From positions 4,682-68,681 of the forward strand of contig PLYH01000002.1 in NCBI GenBank assembly GCA_003153355.1: DNA of 64,000 bases. Direction: 5' to 3'. Positions within the stretch are counted from its first letter, which is position 1, and each line of letters starts with the position of its first letter. Made by a program: the position numbers and the translations under genes. Shown one piece after another: positions 8,657 through 17,162 of the stretch. The notes under the pieces are model-generated. The model did no database searches. It saw nothing but the letters and a program-made list of their open reading frames with translations, and was not told the DNA's origin. Origin of the DNA: Candidatus Peregrinibacteria bacterium (GTDB lineage: Bacteria > Patescibacteriota > Gracilibacteria > UBA1369).

Positions 8657-10330
8657 ATGAATCAAGCAGAAGTTGCTCAAAATATCCAGCAACCGAATAC
8701 TTCGCAGCTGATCTACAAGCACCCGCTTTGGCGCGTGCTCGAAATCGTGCCGGGAGCTCTGTCATGGACGGCGATTATTTTACCGATTGTTCTTTCGGCG
8801 TTTGTTCCGATTATCGCGGCAACCATCATGATCCTTTATACGGTCACGTGGCTTTTCCGTTCGGTGAAACTTTCCTTTAATCTTTACCGTTCCTCCATTC
8901 TCGTTAAAAAAGCCCTGAAAACCGACTGGAACAAAATGCTCAGCTTCAACGACTACCCCGAAAAAATCGATTATGAAATCGACCGCCTCCATGACGTCCA
9001 GAAAAAAAACGGCAAGGACGAAAAAATCAAACAGGAGATAAAAGAGCTCCAGCACCTCAAAAACAACATTCATCATCTTCAAAAAACCGGACAATATAAA
9101 AAATCCCGCGAAATCATTCACGCCATTATTTTCGTAACATACAAAGAATCTTACGAACTCATCCGCGAATCGCTCAAATCCTACACATCAAGCAAATATG
9201 ATCCTTCCCGCATCATCATGGTGTTCGCAGGAGAAGAGTCGGATGAAAAAAACGCACGCCACATCAGTGAAAAAATCAGCAAAGAGTTCGGCAACAAATT
9301 CATGCATTATATCGCGACGATTCATCCGCAAAACGTTCCGGGAGAAATCAGAGGAAAAAGTTCCAACGCAACCTATGCGGCAAAACAGCTCAAGCATTAC
9401 CTCGACGCACACCGCATCGATTACGAAAATGTCATCGTCTCAAATTTTGACGCGGACACGGTCGTTCATCCTTTTTATTTCAGCGAACTCACCTTTAAAT
9501 ATCTCACCGCGGACCGGCGGACCGAAAAAGGCTACCAGCCGACGCACATGTTCCACAACAACATCTGGGACGTCCCGATGGCAACGCGCATCGTGGCTTT
9601 AGGATGCACTTTCTGGCGCATGGCCGAAAGCATGGAGCAGAACAAATACAAAAGTTTCTCCAGCCGCTCGATCGGATTTAAAACGGTGGTTGAAGTGAAC
9701 TATTGGGACCCGTCGATCATTCCCGAAGATTCAAGACAATACTGGACCGCCTACACCATCTACGACGGTCGCCACAGCCTGATTCCGATTTATTCTCCGG
9801 TCTACATGGATGCGGTGCTGTCCGACACCTACGTCAAAACTTTTCAAAGCCAGTACAGCCAATTGCGCCGATGGGCCTGGGGAGTATGCGACTTCCCTTT
9901 CATGGCGCTCAATCTTTGGTACAACAAAAAAATCAAAACTTCACAGAAAATTTATCTCATCGCCGACTTCCTCAAAAACAGTTTATTGTGGGCAACCGGT
10001 CCGATTTTAATTACGTTCATGGGTTTTCTGCCCGGAGCTTTGAACGTAGGATTTCGCGATACCGTACTCGCCTACAACCTTCCGCAGATCATGAGCAACA
10101 TTTTAACGCTCGCATCCGGAGGCATCGTCATGTGCGCGATCATTAGTTTAAATCTGGTTCCCTACAATCCCAAGAAAGGCACGTTGGGGATGCTTTCACT
10201 GTGCGTACAATGGTTGTTTGTCCCGATAGTAAGCATTGTCTTAAGTTCCGTGCCCGCGCTCGACGCACAGACCCGCCTGATGTTCGGAAGATATCTTGAA
10301 TATAAAGTGACGCACAAAGCGCGAAAATAA
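8657..10330 (+). CDS. Membrane glycosyltransferase, family 2 (processive-type)
   Basis: A 557-residue integral membrane GT2 enzyme. Two N-terminal membrane segments (~30-72) precede a charged linker. The catalytic domain (~150-420) has FVTYKE at the donor-binding start, DADT as the metal-binding DxD, and QLRRW, the Q(Q/R)xRW acceptor/processivity motif of cellulose/hyaluronan-synthase-like enzymes. Three to four further membrane segments follow (~430-535). It probably polymerises or exports a glycan from a nucleotide sugar at the cytoplasmic face. It sits 2 nt behind the phosphohexomutase and ahead of a strong terminator. Product unknown. Confidence 0.88.
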   Translation: MNQAEVAQNIQQPNTSQLIYKHPLWRVLEIVPGALSWTAIILPIVLSAFVPIIAATIMILYTVTWLFRSVKLSFNLYRSSILVKKALKTDWNKMLSFNDYPEKIDYEIDRLHDVQKKNGKDEKIKQEIKELQHLKNNIHHLQKTGQYKKSREIIHAIIFVTYKESYELIRESLKSYTSSKYDPSRIIMVFAGEESDEKNARHISEKISKEFGNKFMHYIATIHPQNVPGEIRGKSSNATYAAKQLKHYLDAHRIDYENVIVSNFDADTVVHPFYFSELTFKYLTADRRTEKGYQPTHMFHNNIWDVPMATRIVALGCTFWRMAESMEQNKYKSFSSRSIGFKTVVEVNYWDPSIIPEDSRQYWTAYTIYDGRHSLIPIYSPVYMDAVLSDTYVKTFQSQYSQLRRWAWGVCDFPFMALNLWYNKKIKTSQKIYLIADFLKNSLLWATGPILITFMGFLPGALNVGFRDTVLAYNLPQIMSNILTLASGGIVMCAIISLNLVPYNPKKGTLGMLSLCVQWLFVPIVSIVLSSVPALDAQTRLMFGRYLEYKVTHKARK

Positions 10331-10347
10331 ATCGCCAGTAAGAATCA

Positions 10348-10378
10348 AAAAAGCCCCGTCGCAATGACAGGGCTTTTT
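10348..10378. terminator. Bidirectional intrinsic terminator
   Basis: AAAAAGCCC (10348-10356) pairs with GGGCTTTTT (10370-10378) around a 13-nt loop. The A and T runs allow it to end both the glycosyltransferase (+) and the convergent surface-protein (-) transcripts. Confidence 0.8.
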
Positions 10379-10398
10379 AAAATCGCAACGTTTAATTT

Positions 10399-13356
10399 TT
10401 ATTGCGGCAACTGTGACTGCTGTCCTCCAGCACTACTGCTGAAACCCGGAAGTGTTGGTGATGGTGGATCAAAGTAAATGTAGGTCGCACCAAGATCAAG
10501 CTTTTTATCTAAAGTTCCGCTCTCATCGGTCTTATAGTTTGGCAACCCTTCCGCAACCGGCGACCACAAATAACCAGGCGTAGGCGAATCATAAGCGGTC
10601 CATGGTGTACCTGTGCCGTCTGTCCTGATTAACTGAATGGCAGCATCCGAAGGAGCCGGAATGTTGTTTCCGTTAACCGGAATGCCGGCCACAAGCTTTT
10701 CGTATCCCGTATAATAACGGAGATAATTCAAATCATACATGCGTGATTCCATAATTTTATCTTCACCGCCGATGCCCGGGGCAACCGCACCTGTTCCAAT
10801 AATACCAAGAGAAGAACCTCCAGTAGTATTTTGGGAAGCCAAACTTCCTTCAATAAAGAGCTGGGTGTACTTAAGGGCTTGCTGTTGAGCAGTAACGCCA
10901 GAAGCAAATGTCGGTTCACCAAGAGAGTTGGTTGGAACGCTCGGCACGAATGCCGGAGTGACCGGAGCGGAAAAGATCGATCCGTCCGCAAAAATATTCG
11001 CCTGAATATTCGTGACTTTTGGATCGATATAAACATGGCCTTGTTTAGCTTGCGTGGCGGCATCAGCATTAAAATCTTTCAAAACAATTATGCCAAGTTT
11101 CGGTTTTGAGGAACCAGCATAAGAAGAAGGATCATTATAAAGATTTGCCGCAATTGAAACGCTTCCGCCAACAACAATAATTGTTCTTTCACCTTTCCAA
11201 TTGACATCTGTGCTGGCTGAACTGTTCAGAACTAAATCGCCATAGTGGTAATACACCTTCGGCTCTTTAGCATCATCAGGTAAAAGTGCACTAAGATTTC
11301 CTGAAGTACTTGGATCAAGCTTGAACCCGCCGCTTCCGTCCGCAATGAGGGTAACCTGATGATTATCGCCCGGAGCAGGAACGCCGGCAATAATATTTGA
11401 AACATTTTTAAAGATGACATCACGAAGAATATTTGTACTGACATCACCAAGTGAACGGATCGCCTGACCGCTTCCTGAAGTAGTAGCGCTGGCCCCTGAC
11501 GAATAAATATTTCCCCGCAAAACAGCGACTGGAACGATGTCTAAAGTTCCGATGGCCTTCGGCAATTTATTTGAATAATATTTTACGCTACCTTCCGTGA
11601 CCGTCGAATATAAATACAAATCATTGAAAGCCTGTGGGGTTACACCGCCTGTTTTTACTCCTATTCCAGCCTGCAGCGGTGTCGACATCGGAAACATATT
11701 GATCGTTTGAGTCGAACTATCGCCGGGAGGAAAAGTGAGTATTCCGTCAGCAGGATTATTATCAAACTGGAAACCATAATCACTTGGTGCAGGAGTTTCA
11801 TCAATACCTGCTGTCATAACAACCGAAGCACCGGCTGAGCCCGTCGTTATCGTCGTTGGGAAACTGCCGAGAGCATTGACGCCAACACTGCTTAAATCAA
11901 TATGTTGATCGCCACCGCTCGGATCTTTTAACACGCTGACATTCGTTTGAGGAACAAATTTAAGATCAGACAAATACGAACCAGTAGGAGTTGGAACCAG
12001 CAGCTTTGGTGTGCAGGATGGAACCGGATAAATACAAGAAAAAGTATTGTTGTCGTAAACCGAAACATTTAAACCGGTAAGAATAAGCTGGTTGGTTTGA
12101 ACAGGATTTGTTGCCAACGATTGAGGCATAACAAAATTATCGTATGGGAAATCAATATTACCGTCGCTATTTTTACTCCATCCATTCATGTCGGAAGTCG
12201 GCGCAATCGAAGTAATGTTGTCGGCATAATCTCCTGTTCCGCCTCCTAAAGAAGGCAAACTAGAAGGACCACATAGCTTTGTTACCGCAGCGTAAGGAGC
12301 AGCTGCAGGAGAGCACGTACTGTTATCGATGTGGCTCGGTGCCGAACCTGTGTCAGATTGGGTCTGATCCTTTTTAACAGTATCTTCGGCCCAAACCGGA
12401 GTCGCCGTTACAACATAGCGTCCGCCCGGATCAACCATCTGAGGAGGCGTGTCCGTAGTTTGAACATGCAATTTGAGAACATAAGGACTGGACCCATTGG
12501 CAACCGGAGCAGTGAGTGCATTTACGGTCGTAGGATCCGGCGTCAAACTGAGCGTCAAACTAGTATCATCAATTTTTTTGGCGATCGTATACCATGGCAA
12601 AATAATTCCATTAAAGTCGAACCATCCCACGTTATCACTCCAGGCAGTCGTCGTGTTATAACCAAACGTAACAGGATCGGTATGAACCGGACAAACATGT
12701 CCAGAGACTGTCAGATTCCCATGATAAACGTAGCCTTGGCATTGAGGATCTGTAAGTTCAGCCTGGACATTGTAGTTAATGCCTCCGCAGGAGGTTGGAG
12801 GGGTTGTCCCCTGATTGAAACCTCCGTTACAGCCAAAGCTTATCCAGCCTGCATTATCACTCCAGGCAAAACCGCTTAACTGGCCGGTGGTACGATCAAT
12901 GGTAACCCCATAACCGCCAGGATAACTTCCTGAACAGTCCACACCCTCATTCTTCAGTCCTACTCCGCCACCCGGACAATAAAAACTGATCCATCCCAAA
13001 TTATCGTCCCAAGCCCATCCTTCAACCTTGTAAGGCTTCAACTTGGCCACGGGATCAGGATCATACAAACAAGCCTGATAACTCAAAGCTGGAGTTGTAT
13101 CCGTCATATCTCCTGAAGCTGCACCATGAAAATGGACCACCCCGGAATTGGCAACACCTCCCGGATTCGGTACCAAAACAGGTGTTCCCCTCTCCTGAAT
13201 ACCATAACAAGGTGCATCAGGATCTAAAGTATTAAGATCGGTTGCTCTGGTTGTTCCAATCTGCGAAAAACCAGCCGTTGATATCGTAAGCATCATCATG
13301 ATAAGAACTCCGCCCGCATGGAGCTTTGTATTTTTGAAAGAAAAAACTTTTAACAT
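10399..13356 (-). CDS. Large secreted surface protein with WSDNxGWISF repeats
   Basis: About 985 residues starting at the ATG at 13356. An open frame reaches an ATG at 13395, but that ATG is part of an extended -10 element (TGC-TAAAAT), so the downstream start is preferred and gives a proper signal peptide (basic n-region, GGVLIMMMLTISTAGF core, cleavage near the SQ). Three aromatic motifs lie in the N-terminal third: WAWDDNLGWISF, FAWSDNAGWISF and TAWSDNVGWFDF, a unit common in CPR surface proteins. The rest is Thr/Ser/Gly/Pro-rich and beta-like, with paired cysteines early on. No LPXTG or SLH anchor is visible; the tail is GGQQSQLPQ. Function unknown, probably cell-surface display or adhesion. 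Confidence 0.8.
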   Translation of the reverse strand: MLKVFSFKNTKLHAGGVLIMMMLTISTAGFSQIGTTRATDLNTLDPDAPCYGIQERGTPVLVPNPGGVANSGVVHFHGAASGDMTDTTPALSYQACLYDPDPVAKLKPYKVEGWAWDDNLGWISFYCPGGGVGLKNEGVDCSGSYPGGYGVTIDRTTGQLSGFAWSDNAGWISFGCNGGFNQGTTPPTSCGGINYNVQAELTDPQCQGYVYHGNLTVSGHVCPVHTDPVTFGYNTTTAWSDNVGWFDFNGIILPWYTIAKKIDDTSLTLSLTPDPTTVNALTAPVANGSSPYVLKLHVQTTDTPPQMVDPGGRYVVTATPVWAEDTVKKDQTQSDTGSAPSHIDNSTCSPAAAPYAAVTKLCGPSSLPSLGGGTGDYADNITSIAPTSDMNGWSKNSDGNIDFPYDNFVMPQSLATNPVQTNQLILTGLNVSVYDNNTFSCIYPVPSCTPKLLVPTPTGSYLSDLKFVPQTNVSVLKDPSGGDQHIDLSSVGVNALGSFPTTITTGSAGASVVMTAGIDETPAPSDYGFQFDNNPADGILTFPPGDSSTQTINMFPMSTPLQAGIGVKTGGVTPQAFNDLYLYSTVTEGSVKYYSNKLPKAIGTLDIVPVAVLRGNIYSSGASATTSGSGQAIRSLGDVSTNILRDVIFKNVSNIIAGVPAPGDNHQVTLIADGSGGFKLDPSTSGNLSALLPDDAKEPKVYYHYGDLVLNSSASTDVNWKGERTIIVVGGSVSIAANLYNDPSSYAGSSKPKLGIIVLKDFNADAATQAKQGHVYIDPKVTNIQANIFADGSIFSAPVTPAFVPSVPTNSLGEPTFASGVTAQQQALKYTQLFIEGSLASQNTTGGSSLGIIGTGAVAPGIGGEDKIMESRMYDLNYLRYYTGYEKLVAGIPVNGNNIPAPSDAAIQLIRTDGTGTPWTAYDSPTPGYLWSPVAEGLPNYKTDESGTLDKKLDLGATYIYFDPPSPTLPGFSSSAGGQQSQLPQ

Positions 13357-13385
13357 AGATTTTTGTTTTATAAATTTATCTTTAT

Positions 13386-13414
13386 ATTTTAGCATTTTTT
13401 AGCCTAAAAGACAA
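13386..13414 (-). promoter_or_regulatory. Promoter of the surface-protein gene
   Basis: Minus strand: TTGTCT (13409-13414), 17-bp spacer, TAAAAT (13386-13391), preceded by TGC as an extended -10. Transcription would start near 13379, downstream of the ATG at 13395 and 23 nt before the ATG at 13356. Confidence 0.6.
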
Positions 13415-13452
13415 AGGCTATGCAGCCCTTTTACCTCATCCGTCCCGGCTAC

Positions 13453-13481
13453 TTGACAAAAAGGAGTAAATATGGTATTTT
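13453..13481 (+). promoter_or_regulatory. Promoter of the small secreted protein gene
   Basis: TTGACA (13453-13458), 17-bp spacer, TATTTT (13476-13481), preceded by TGG as an extended -10. The leader to ATG 13512 would be ~24 nt. A second weaker -10 (TAAATT, 13499-13504) lies 7 nt before the ATG. Confidence 0.55.
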
Positions 13482-13511
13482 AAATACCTTATACACCATA
13501 AATTTTCTGAT

Positions 13512-13874
13512 ATGAAACTCTCCCAAACCTTCAAAGCAATGGCATTATCAGGCGCATTACTGGCAAGCCAGGAAGGCTGTACCGCAGCCGTTGTAGGCGA
13601 AAATCAGAACTGCGGCATTGAACCTGCCGACAAAAGCGGCGCCATCTTGGAAAACAATGAACAGGTAGCCGAGTTTTGCGGACAATACCGCAATGCCGTC
13701 ATCACCTGCATGCAAACAAAAGACTCATGCGCGGTTTCCCCTCCATACACGACTCCCTGCTCCGATTACCAAAACAACCCGGCCATCCAGAATGCCGCGG
13801 TGATGGCCAAATACGGAGGTATCGAAAGCGTCACCTGTGTTGAAGGAGCAAGCGCTATTATTCATCAAAACTAA
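13512..13874 (+). CDS. Small cysteine-rich secreted protein
   Basis: A 120-residue protein with a signal-like N-terminus (MKLSQTFKAMALSGALLAS). The cysteine in QEGC is not in a canonical lipobox, because Glu and Gln replace the small residues, so lipidation is uncertain. The mature part has six further cysteines (NCGI, FCGQ, TCMQ, SCAV, PCSD, TCVE), enough for three disulfides, which points to an extracytoplasmic location. No family recognised. It is transcribed divergently from the large surface protein and convergently with topA. Its stop codon lies in a small stem-loop. Confidence 0.7.
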   Translation: MKLSQTFKAMALSGALLASQEGCTAAVVGENQNCGIEPADKSGAILENNEQVAEFCGQYRNAVITCMQTKDSCAVSPPYTTPCSDYQNNPAIQNAAVMAKYGGIESVTCVEGASAIIHQN

Positions 13875-13890
13875 GGAAAAACTTCCTTAG
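13871..13890. terminator. Weak stem-loop at end of small secreted protein gene
   Basis: CTAAGGAA pairs with TTCCTTAG (8 bp, loop AAAC). It includes the stop codon of the gene ending at 13874. There is no T run, so intrinsic termination is doubtful. Confidence 0.35.
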
Positions 13891-13909
13891 CCTGATACTG
13901 CAGGCGCTC

Positions 13910-16165
13910 TTATTTTTCAGCGCCGCAGCTGTGGCAGACCTCTTTGTCTTTCTTTGAAACCATCAGCCCTCCGCATTTTTTACATATCTCGCCGGTCGGC
14001 TTATCCCAGGTCGCAAACTTGCATTTTGGAAACTTGTTGCAGCCGAAGAAAAGTTTCCCGCCTTTGCGGGTATGACGTTCAATCAGCTGGCCTTCTTTAC
14101 ATTCCGGACATTTCACGCCGGTAAGTTTCACGATCGACTGAATATTTTTACATTCCGGATAACCTGAGCAGCCCAAAAACTCTCCAAAGCGGCCGTGCTT
14201 GATCTCCATCGGTTTGCCGCATTTCTCGCATTTCTTGCCGCTGAGTTTCTTTTCGAGTTCGAGTTCTTCCTTCGTTTTTTCAACGACCTGACCGCCTTTC
14301 ATCGGCTTGGCGTTTTTACATTCAGGATAGTTTGAGCAGGACAAAAATTTACCAAATCTTCCGAGTTTTACGATCATCGGACTTCCGCATTTCTCGCATT
14401 TTTCGTCCGTTTTTTCCAGGTTAACGATATCTTCCTTTTTGAGAGTTTCATTTTTCACTTCGATAGTTTTATGGAATGGTTCATAGAAAGCGCGGATCAC
14501 CGGTACCCATTTTTTCTTGCCTTCCGCAATGGAATCCAAGTCTTCTTCCATTTCCGCGGTGAATTTATAATCAACGATATGAGGAAAATTTTTCACAAGC
14601 ATGTCAGTCACGACTTCCGCCAGATCGGTGGGTTTTAACTGTTTGGCTTCTTTTTCCACGTAGCCGCGGGCCATGATCGTCGTAATCGTCGGCGCATAAG
14701 TGGAAGGACGTCCGATCCCTTCTGATTCAAGTTTTTTGACCAGACTGGCTTCGGTATACCTTGCCGGTGGTTTGGTAAAATGCTGGTTCGGCATCAAGTC
14801 TTTCAAATCCAGTTCATCTTTTTCTTTCAAATCAGGCAGCAGTTTTTCCTGGTTCTGCAGACTTTCATCCGGATGATCAAAATCTTCCACGTACGCGCGC
14901 ATAAAACCCGGAAACTCAATCGTCTGGCCGGTCGCGCGGAACGTATAATCCGTGGCTTTGCCTGATTGCATTGGAGTGATGTCTACGCCGAGCGCCTTAA
15001 TTTTCGCCTCTTGCATCTGACAAGCCAGCGTACGCTTCCAGACCATTTCATAAAGTTTGAACTGGTCTTTGTCCAAATAAGTTTCTACGTCTGCCGGCAT
15101 CAATGAAAGATCAACCGGGCGGATCGCTTCATGCGCTTCCTGAGCACCTTTGCGTCCTTTATAATAGCGCGGCTTATCCAGCGCGTACTCTTTGCCGAAC
15201 TCTTTCGTAATGACCTCTTTCGCCTGCTTCAAGGCGACTTCAGACAAATTCACGGAATCGGTACGCATGTAGGTAATAAGACCCGTGGTGCCCTTGCCGT
15301 GTTCCACACCTTCATAAAGCTGCTGGGCAATAATCATGGTTCTTTTGACGCTGTAGCCCAGTTTGCGGGAAGCTTCCTGCTGCAGGGTTGAGGTAATGAA
15401 CGGCGGAGCCGGAGAACGCTTGACGTCTTTTTCTTCAACTTTCGTAACTTCATAATCAGCGCCTTTCAAATCTTTCAAAACCTTATCGGCCTCTTCCTGT
15501 TTGCCGATCTTCATTTCTTTGCCTTTGAATTTCACCAAAGCTGCTTGGAAAACCTCTTTGTTTTTCAAAAATTCGGCGTCAATGCTCCAGTACTCTACGG
15601 TTTTAAAAGCGCGAATTTCACGTTCGCGTTCAACAATTAAACGCACAGCCACGCTCTGCACGCGACCAGCAGAAAGTCCGTAGCGGATTTTCTTCCACAA
15701 TAATGGAGAAAGTTCATAACCGACCAGACGGTCCAAAATACGGCGCGCCTGCTGGGCATCAACCAAATCCTGATCAAGATCACGAGGATGTTTCAAAGCG
15801 TTCTTGATCGCGCCCTCGGTAATTTCATGAAACACAATGCGGTGAATTTCCGTTTTCTTGGGATTCACTTCAAGAGCCTGCAATAAATGCCAGCTGATGG
15901 ATTCTCCTTCGCGGTCTTCATCAGTCGCCAGATAGAGCTTGGTGTCTTTTTTCAGAAGACCTTTCAGTTCCTTGATGACCTTTTTTTTGTCCATCGGGAC
16001 CATATAGGTCGGATCAAAATCATGCTCCGTATCTATACCCATTTTGGACTTCGGAAGATCACGCACATGCCCCATGGAAGCGCGTACGTCATAGTTTTTT
16101 CCAAGAATTTTCGAGATGGTCTTCGCTTTCGCAGGGGACTCCACAATAACCAAATTTTCAGCCAT
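13910..16165 (-). CDS. topA: DNA topoisomerase I (type IA)
   Basis: A 751-residue enzyme relaxing negative supercoils. The Toprim domain comes first (VIVESPAKAKT; ATDEDREGE for metal binding). The active-site tyrosine is in GLITYMRTDSVNLS. ESEGIGRPSTYAPTI and the ARGYVEKE region match the core. The C-terminus carries four zinc-ribbon modules with CxxC pairs (CEKCGSP, CEKCGKP, CPECKEG, CKKCGG). The frame continues upstream, but that extension runs through the promoter's -10 and -35, so MAENLVIVESP at 16165 is the start. It is divergent from the HU gene across a 352-bp region. Confidence 0.95.
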   Translation of the reverse strand: MAENLVIVESPAKAKTISKILGKNYDVRASMGHVRDLPKSKMGIDTEHDFDPTYMVPMDKKKVIKELKGLLKKDTKLYLATDEDREGESISWHLLQALEVNPKKTEIHRIVFHEITEGAIKNALKHPRDLDQDLVDAQQARRILDRLVGYELSPLLWKKIRYGLSAGRVQSVAVRLIVEREREIRAFKTVEYWSIDAEFLKNKEVFQAALVKFKGKEMKIGKQEEADKVLKDLKGADYEVTKVEEKDVKRSPAPPFITSTLQQEASRKLGYSVKRTMIIAQQLYEGVEHGKGTTGLITYMRTDSVNLSEVALKQAKEVITKEFGKEYALDKPRYYKGRKGAQEAHEAIRPVDLSLMPADVETYLDKDQFKLYEMVWKRTLACQMQEAKIKALGVDITPMQSGKATDYTFRATGQTIEFPGFMRAYVEDFDHPDESLQNQEKLLPDLKEKDELDLKDLMPNQHFTKPPARYTEASLVKKLESEGIGRPSTYAPTITTIMARGYVEKEAKQLKPTDLAEVVTDMLVKNFPHIVDYKFTAEMEEDLDSIAEGKKKWVPVIRAFYEPFHKTIEVKNETLKKEDIVNLEKTDEKCEKCGSPMIVKLGRFGKFLSCSNYPECKNAKPMKGGQVVEKTKEELELEKKLSGKKCEKCGKPMEIKHGRFGEFLGCSGYPECKNIQSIVKLTGVKCPECKEGQLIERHTRKGGKLFFGCNKFPKCKFATWDKPTGEICKKCGGLMVSKKDKEVCHSCGAEK

Positions 16166-16196
16166 ACTTTTGGGATATATAAAGTTACGTCTACAG

Positions 16197-16225
16197 ATTA
16201 TGGGGCCTTTTTGCTCATCTGTCAA
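16197..16225 (-). promoter_or_regulatory. topA promoter
   Basis: Minus strand: TTGACA (16220-16225), 17-bp spacer, CATAAT (16197-16202). The start near 16190 gives a 25-nt leader to the ATG at 16165 and excludes longer N-termini. Confidence 0.7.
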
Positions 16226-16248
16226 AGGTTTCTATGAATTTGGCTTAC

Positions 16249-16278
16249 TACTCTCTCCTTATATATAAGGAGAGAGTA
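16249..16278. repeat. Perfect 30-bp palindrome between topA and HU
   Basis: Fifteen bases on each side of the centre at 16263/16264 match without a mismatch or spacer. The arms are TACTCTCTCC and GGAGAGAGTA around an alternating TTATATATAA core. There is no T tract, so it is not a standard terminator. It starts 24 bp upstream of the topA -35 box. It could be an operator or a cruciform-forming site. Confidence 0.85.
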
Positions 16279-16449
16279 AAAGAATCAAAATTTGAAAAAA
16301 AGCTTGATTTTAGTATCTACAAGGGTAAAATGCCACGCTAAAATTTCTACAAACCACAATATAGCTTATATAGAAGCCAAAAAATGATAACTACAAAATT
16401 ATTAAAAATAACGGTCAAGTCAAAAAAGCTCTGCTCTCTGCAGAATAAC

Positions 16450-16477
16450 TTGCATTTCATTTTGATGGCAATATAAT
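16450..16477 (+). promoter_or_regulatory. HU gene promoter
   Basis: TTGCAT (16450-16455), 16-bp spacer, TATAAT (16472-16477, a consensus -10). The leader is ~34 nt. Confidence 0.7.
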
Positions 16478-16517
16478 GGCCCTTGGTCTCACCTTATTTT
16501 TTTAACCAAATAAAGCA

Positions 16518-16793
16518 ATGACCAAACAAGATCTCGTCAACGCTGCTGCTAACTCAGCTGGCGTTACAAAAAAGGCTGCTTCTGAGGTTCTTGATGCTAT
16601 GCTCGAAAGCATCACCAAGTCTCTTAAGAAGGGTGAAAGCGTAACAGTAACAGGTTTCGGAACATTCCGCGTTTCAAAACGCGCTGCCCGCACCGGTGTT
16701 AACCCACGCAACCCAAGCCAAAAGATCAAGATCCCGGCTATGAAGCTCCCTGCTTTCAAGGCTGGCAAATCTCTTAAGGATGCTGTTCGTTAA
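16518..16793 (+). CDS. hup: HU-family DNA-binding protein
   Basis: A 91-residue nucleoid protein. MTKQDLVNAAANSAGVTKKAA and VLDAMLESITKSLKKGESV form the dimerisation helices, GFGTFRV the following strand, and RTGVNPRNPSQKIKIPAM the DNA-embracing arm with the Asn-Pro tip that intercalates into bent DNA. Length is standard. It has a consensus -10 and a strong terminator, as expected for an abundant protein. Codon use looks more T-ending and uniform than neighbours (GCT, CTT, GTT), consistent with high expression. It faces topA across a shared regulatory region. Confidence 0.95.
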   Translation: MTKQDLVNAAANSAGVTKKAASEVLDAMLESITKSLKKGESVTVTGFGTFRVSKRAARTGVNPRNPSQKIKIPAMKLPAFKAGKSLKDAVR

Positions 16794-16818
16794 TTCGAAA
16801 AGCCTAGCTTAGACAATC

Positions 16819-16850
16819 AAAAGGTCCCGCCGTAAGGCCGGGCCTTTTTT
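16819..16850 (+). terminator. Intrinsic terminator after HU
   Basis: A G/C-rich hairpin (AAAGGTCCCG ... CGGGCCTTT, with one G-T or bulge position and a GTAA-containing loop) runs into TTTTTT at 16845-16850. Confidence 0.85.
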
Positions 16851-16892
16851 GTTATTTATTTTCCGCCACTGGCCTTTGAGCTCAAAGTAGAG

Positions 16893-16898
16893 TATAAT
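16893..16898 (+). promoter_or_regulatory. -10 box for the DUF5679 miniprotein gene
   Basis: A consensus TATAAT at 16893-16898. No good -35 lies at the right distance. The predicted leader is ~29 nt and includes a purine-rich AAGGAAAGG stretch ~25 nt before the start. Confidence 0.5.
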
Positions 16899-16933
16899 AG
16901 AAGGAAAGGTAGTAATTTTTAACCCTCTCACCT

Positions 16934-17086
16934 ATGACAGGCTACTGCGTAAAATGTAAGGCTAAACGTGATTTCGCTGATGGAGCAACTGAAGTTGCTT
17001 TCGGCAAAAAAGGCCGCCGCGCCATGAAAGGCAAATGTTCAAAATGCGGAACAGGCATGTACAAAATTTTGCCTACAAAAAAATAG
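16934..17086 (+). CDS. DUF5679-type zinc-ribbon miniprotein
   Basis: A 50-residue protein between its own -10 box and terminator. It begins MTGYCVKCKAKRDF and ends KCSKCGTGMYKILP, giving two CxxC pairs about 30 residues apart that would bind one zinc. This matches my memory of the DUF5679 family, found widely in CPR and some other bacteria, with no known function. Middle residues FGKKGRRAMKG are basic, so nucleic-acid contact is possible but unproven. Its strong transcription signals and position beside HU suggest a housekeeping role. Confidence 0.85.
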   Translation: MTGYCVKCKAKRDFADGATEVAFGKKGRRAMKGKCSKCGTGMYKILPTKK

Positions 17087-17107
17087 TTTCCATTAAGTTT
17101 GAATTAC

Positions 17108-17137
17108 AAAAGCCCTTCCGTAAAAAGAAGGGCTTTT
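17108..17137. terminator. Bidirectional intrinsic terminator
   Basis: AAAAGCCCTTC (17108-17118) pairs with GAAGGGCTTTT (17127-17137), loop of 8 nt. It serves the DUF5679 gene (+) and the convergent giant surface-protein gene (-). Confidence 0.85.
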
Positions 17138-17162
17138 ATTTTCACCGCTGAAGATCAAATCA

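Larger units (their letters stand above)
16166..16517. other. Divergent topA/HU regulatory region
   Basis: This 352-bp gap holds the topA promoter on the minus strand (16197-16225), a perfect 30-bp palindrome (16249-16278), an A/T-rich stretch with no gene that I can support (~16280-16440), and the HU promoter (16450-16477). Confidence 0.7.

Noticed and set aside
10399-13356. Sortase-anchored protein
   Set aside because: No LPXTG motif followed by a hydrophobic segment and basic tail is present at the C-terminus.
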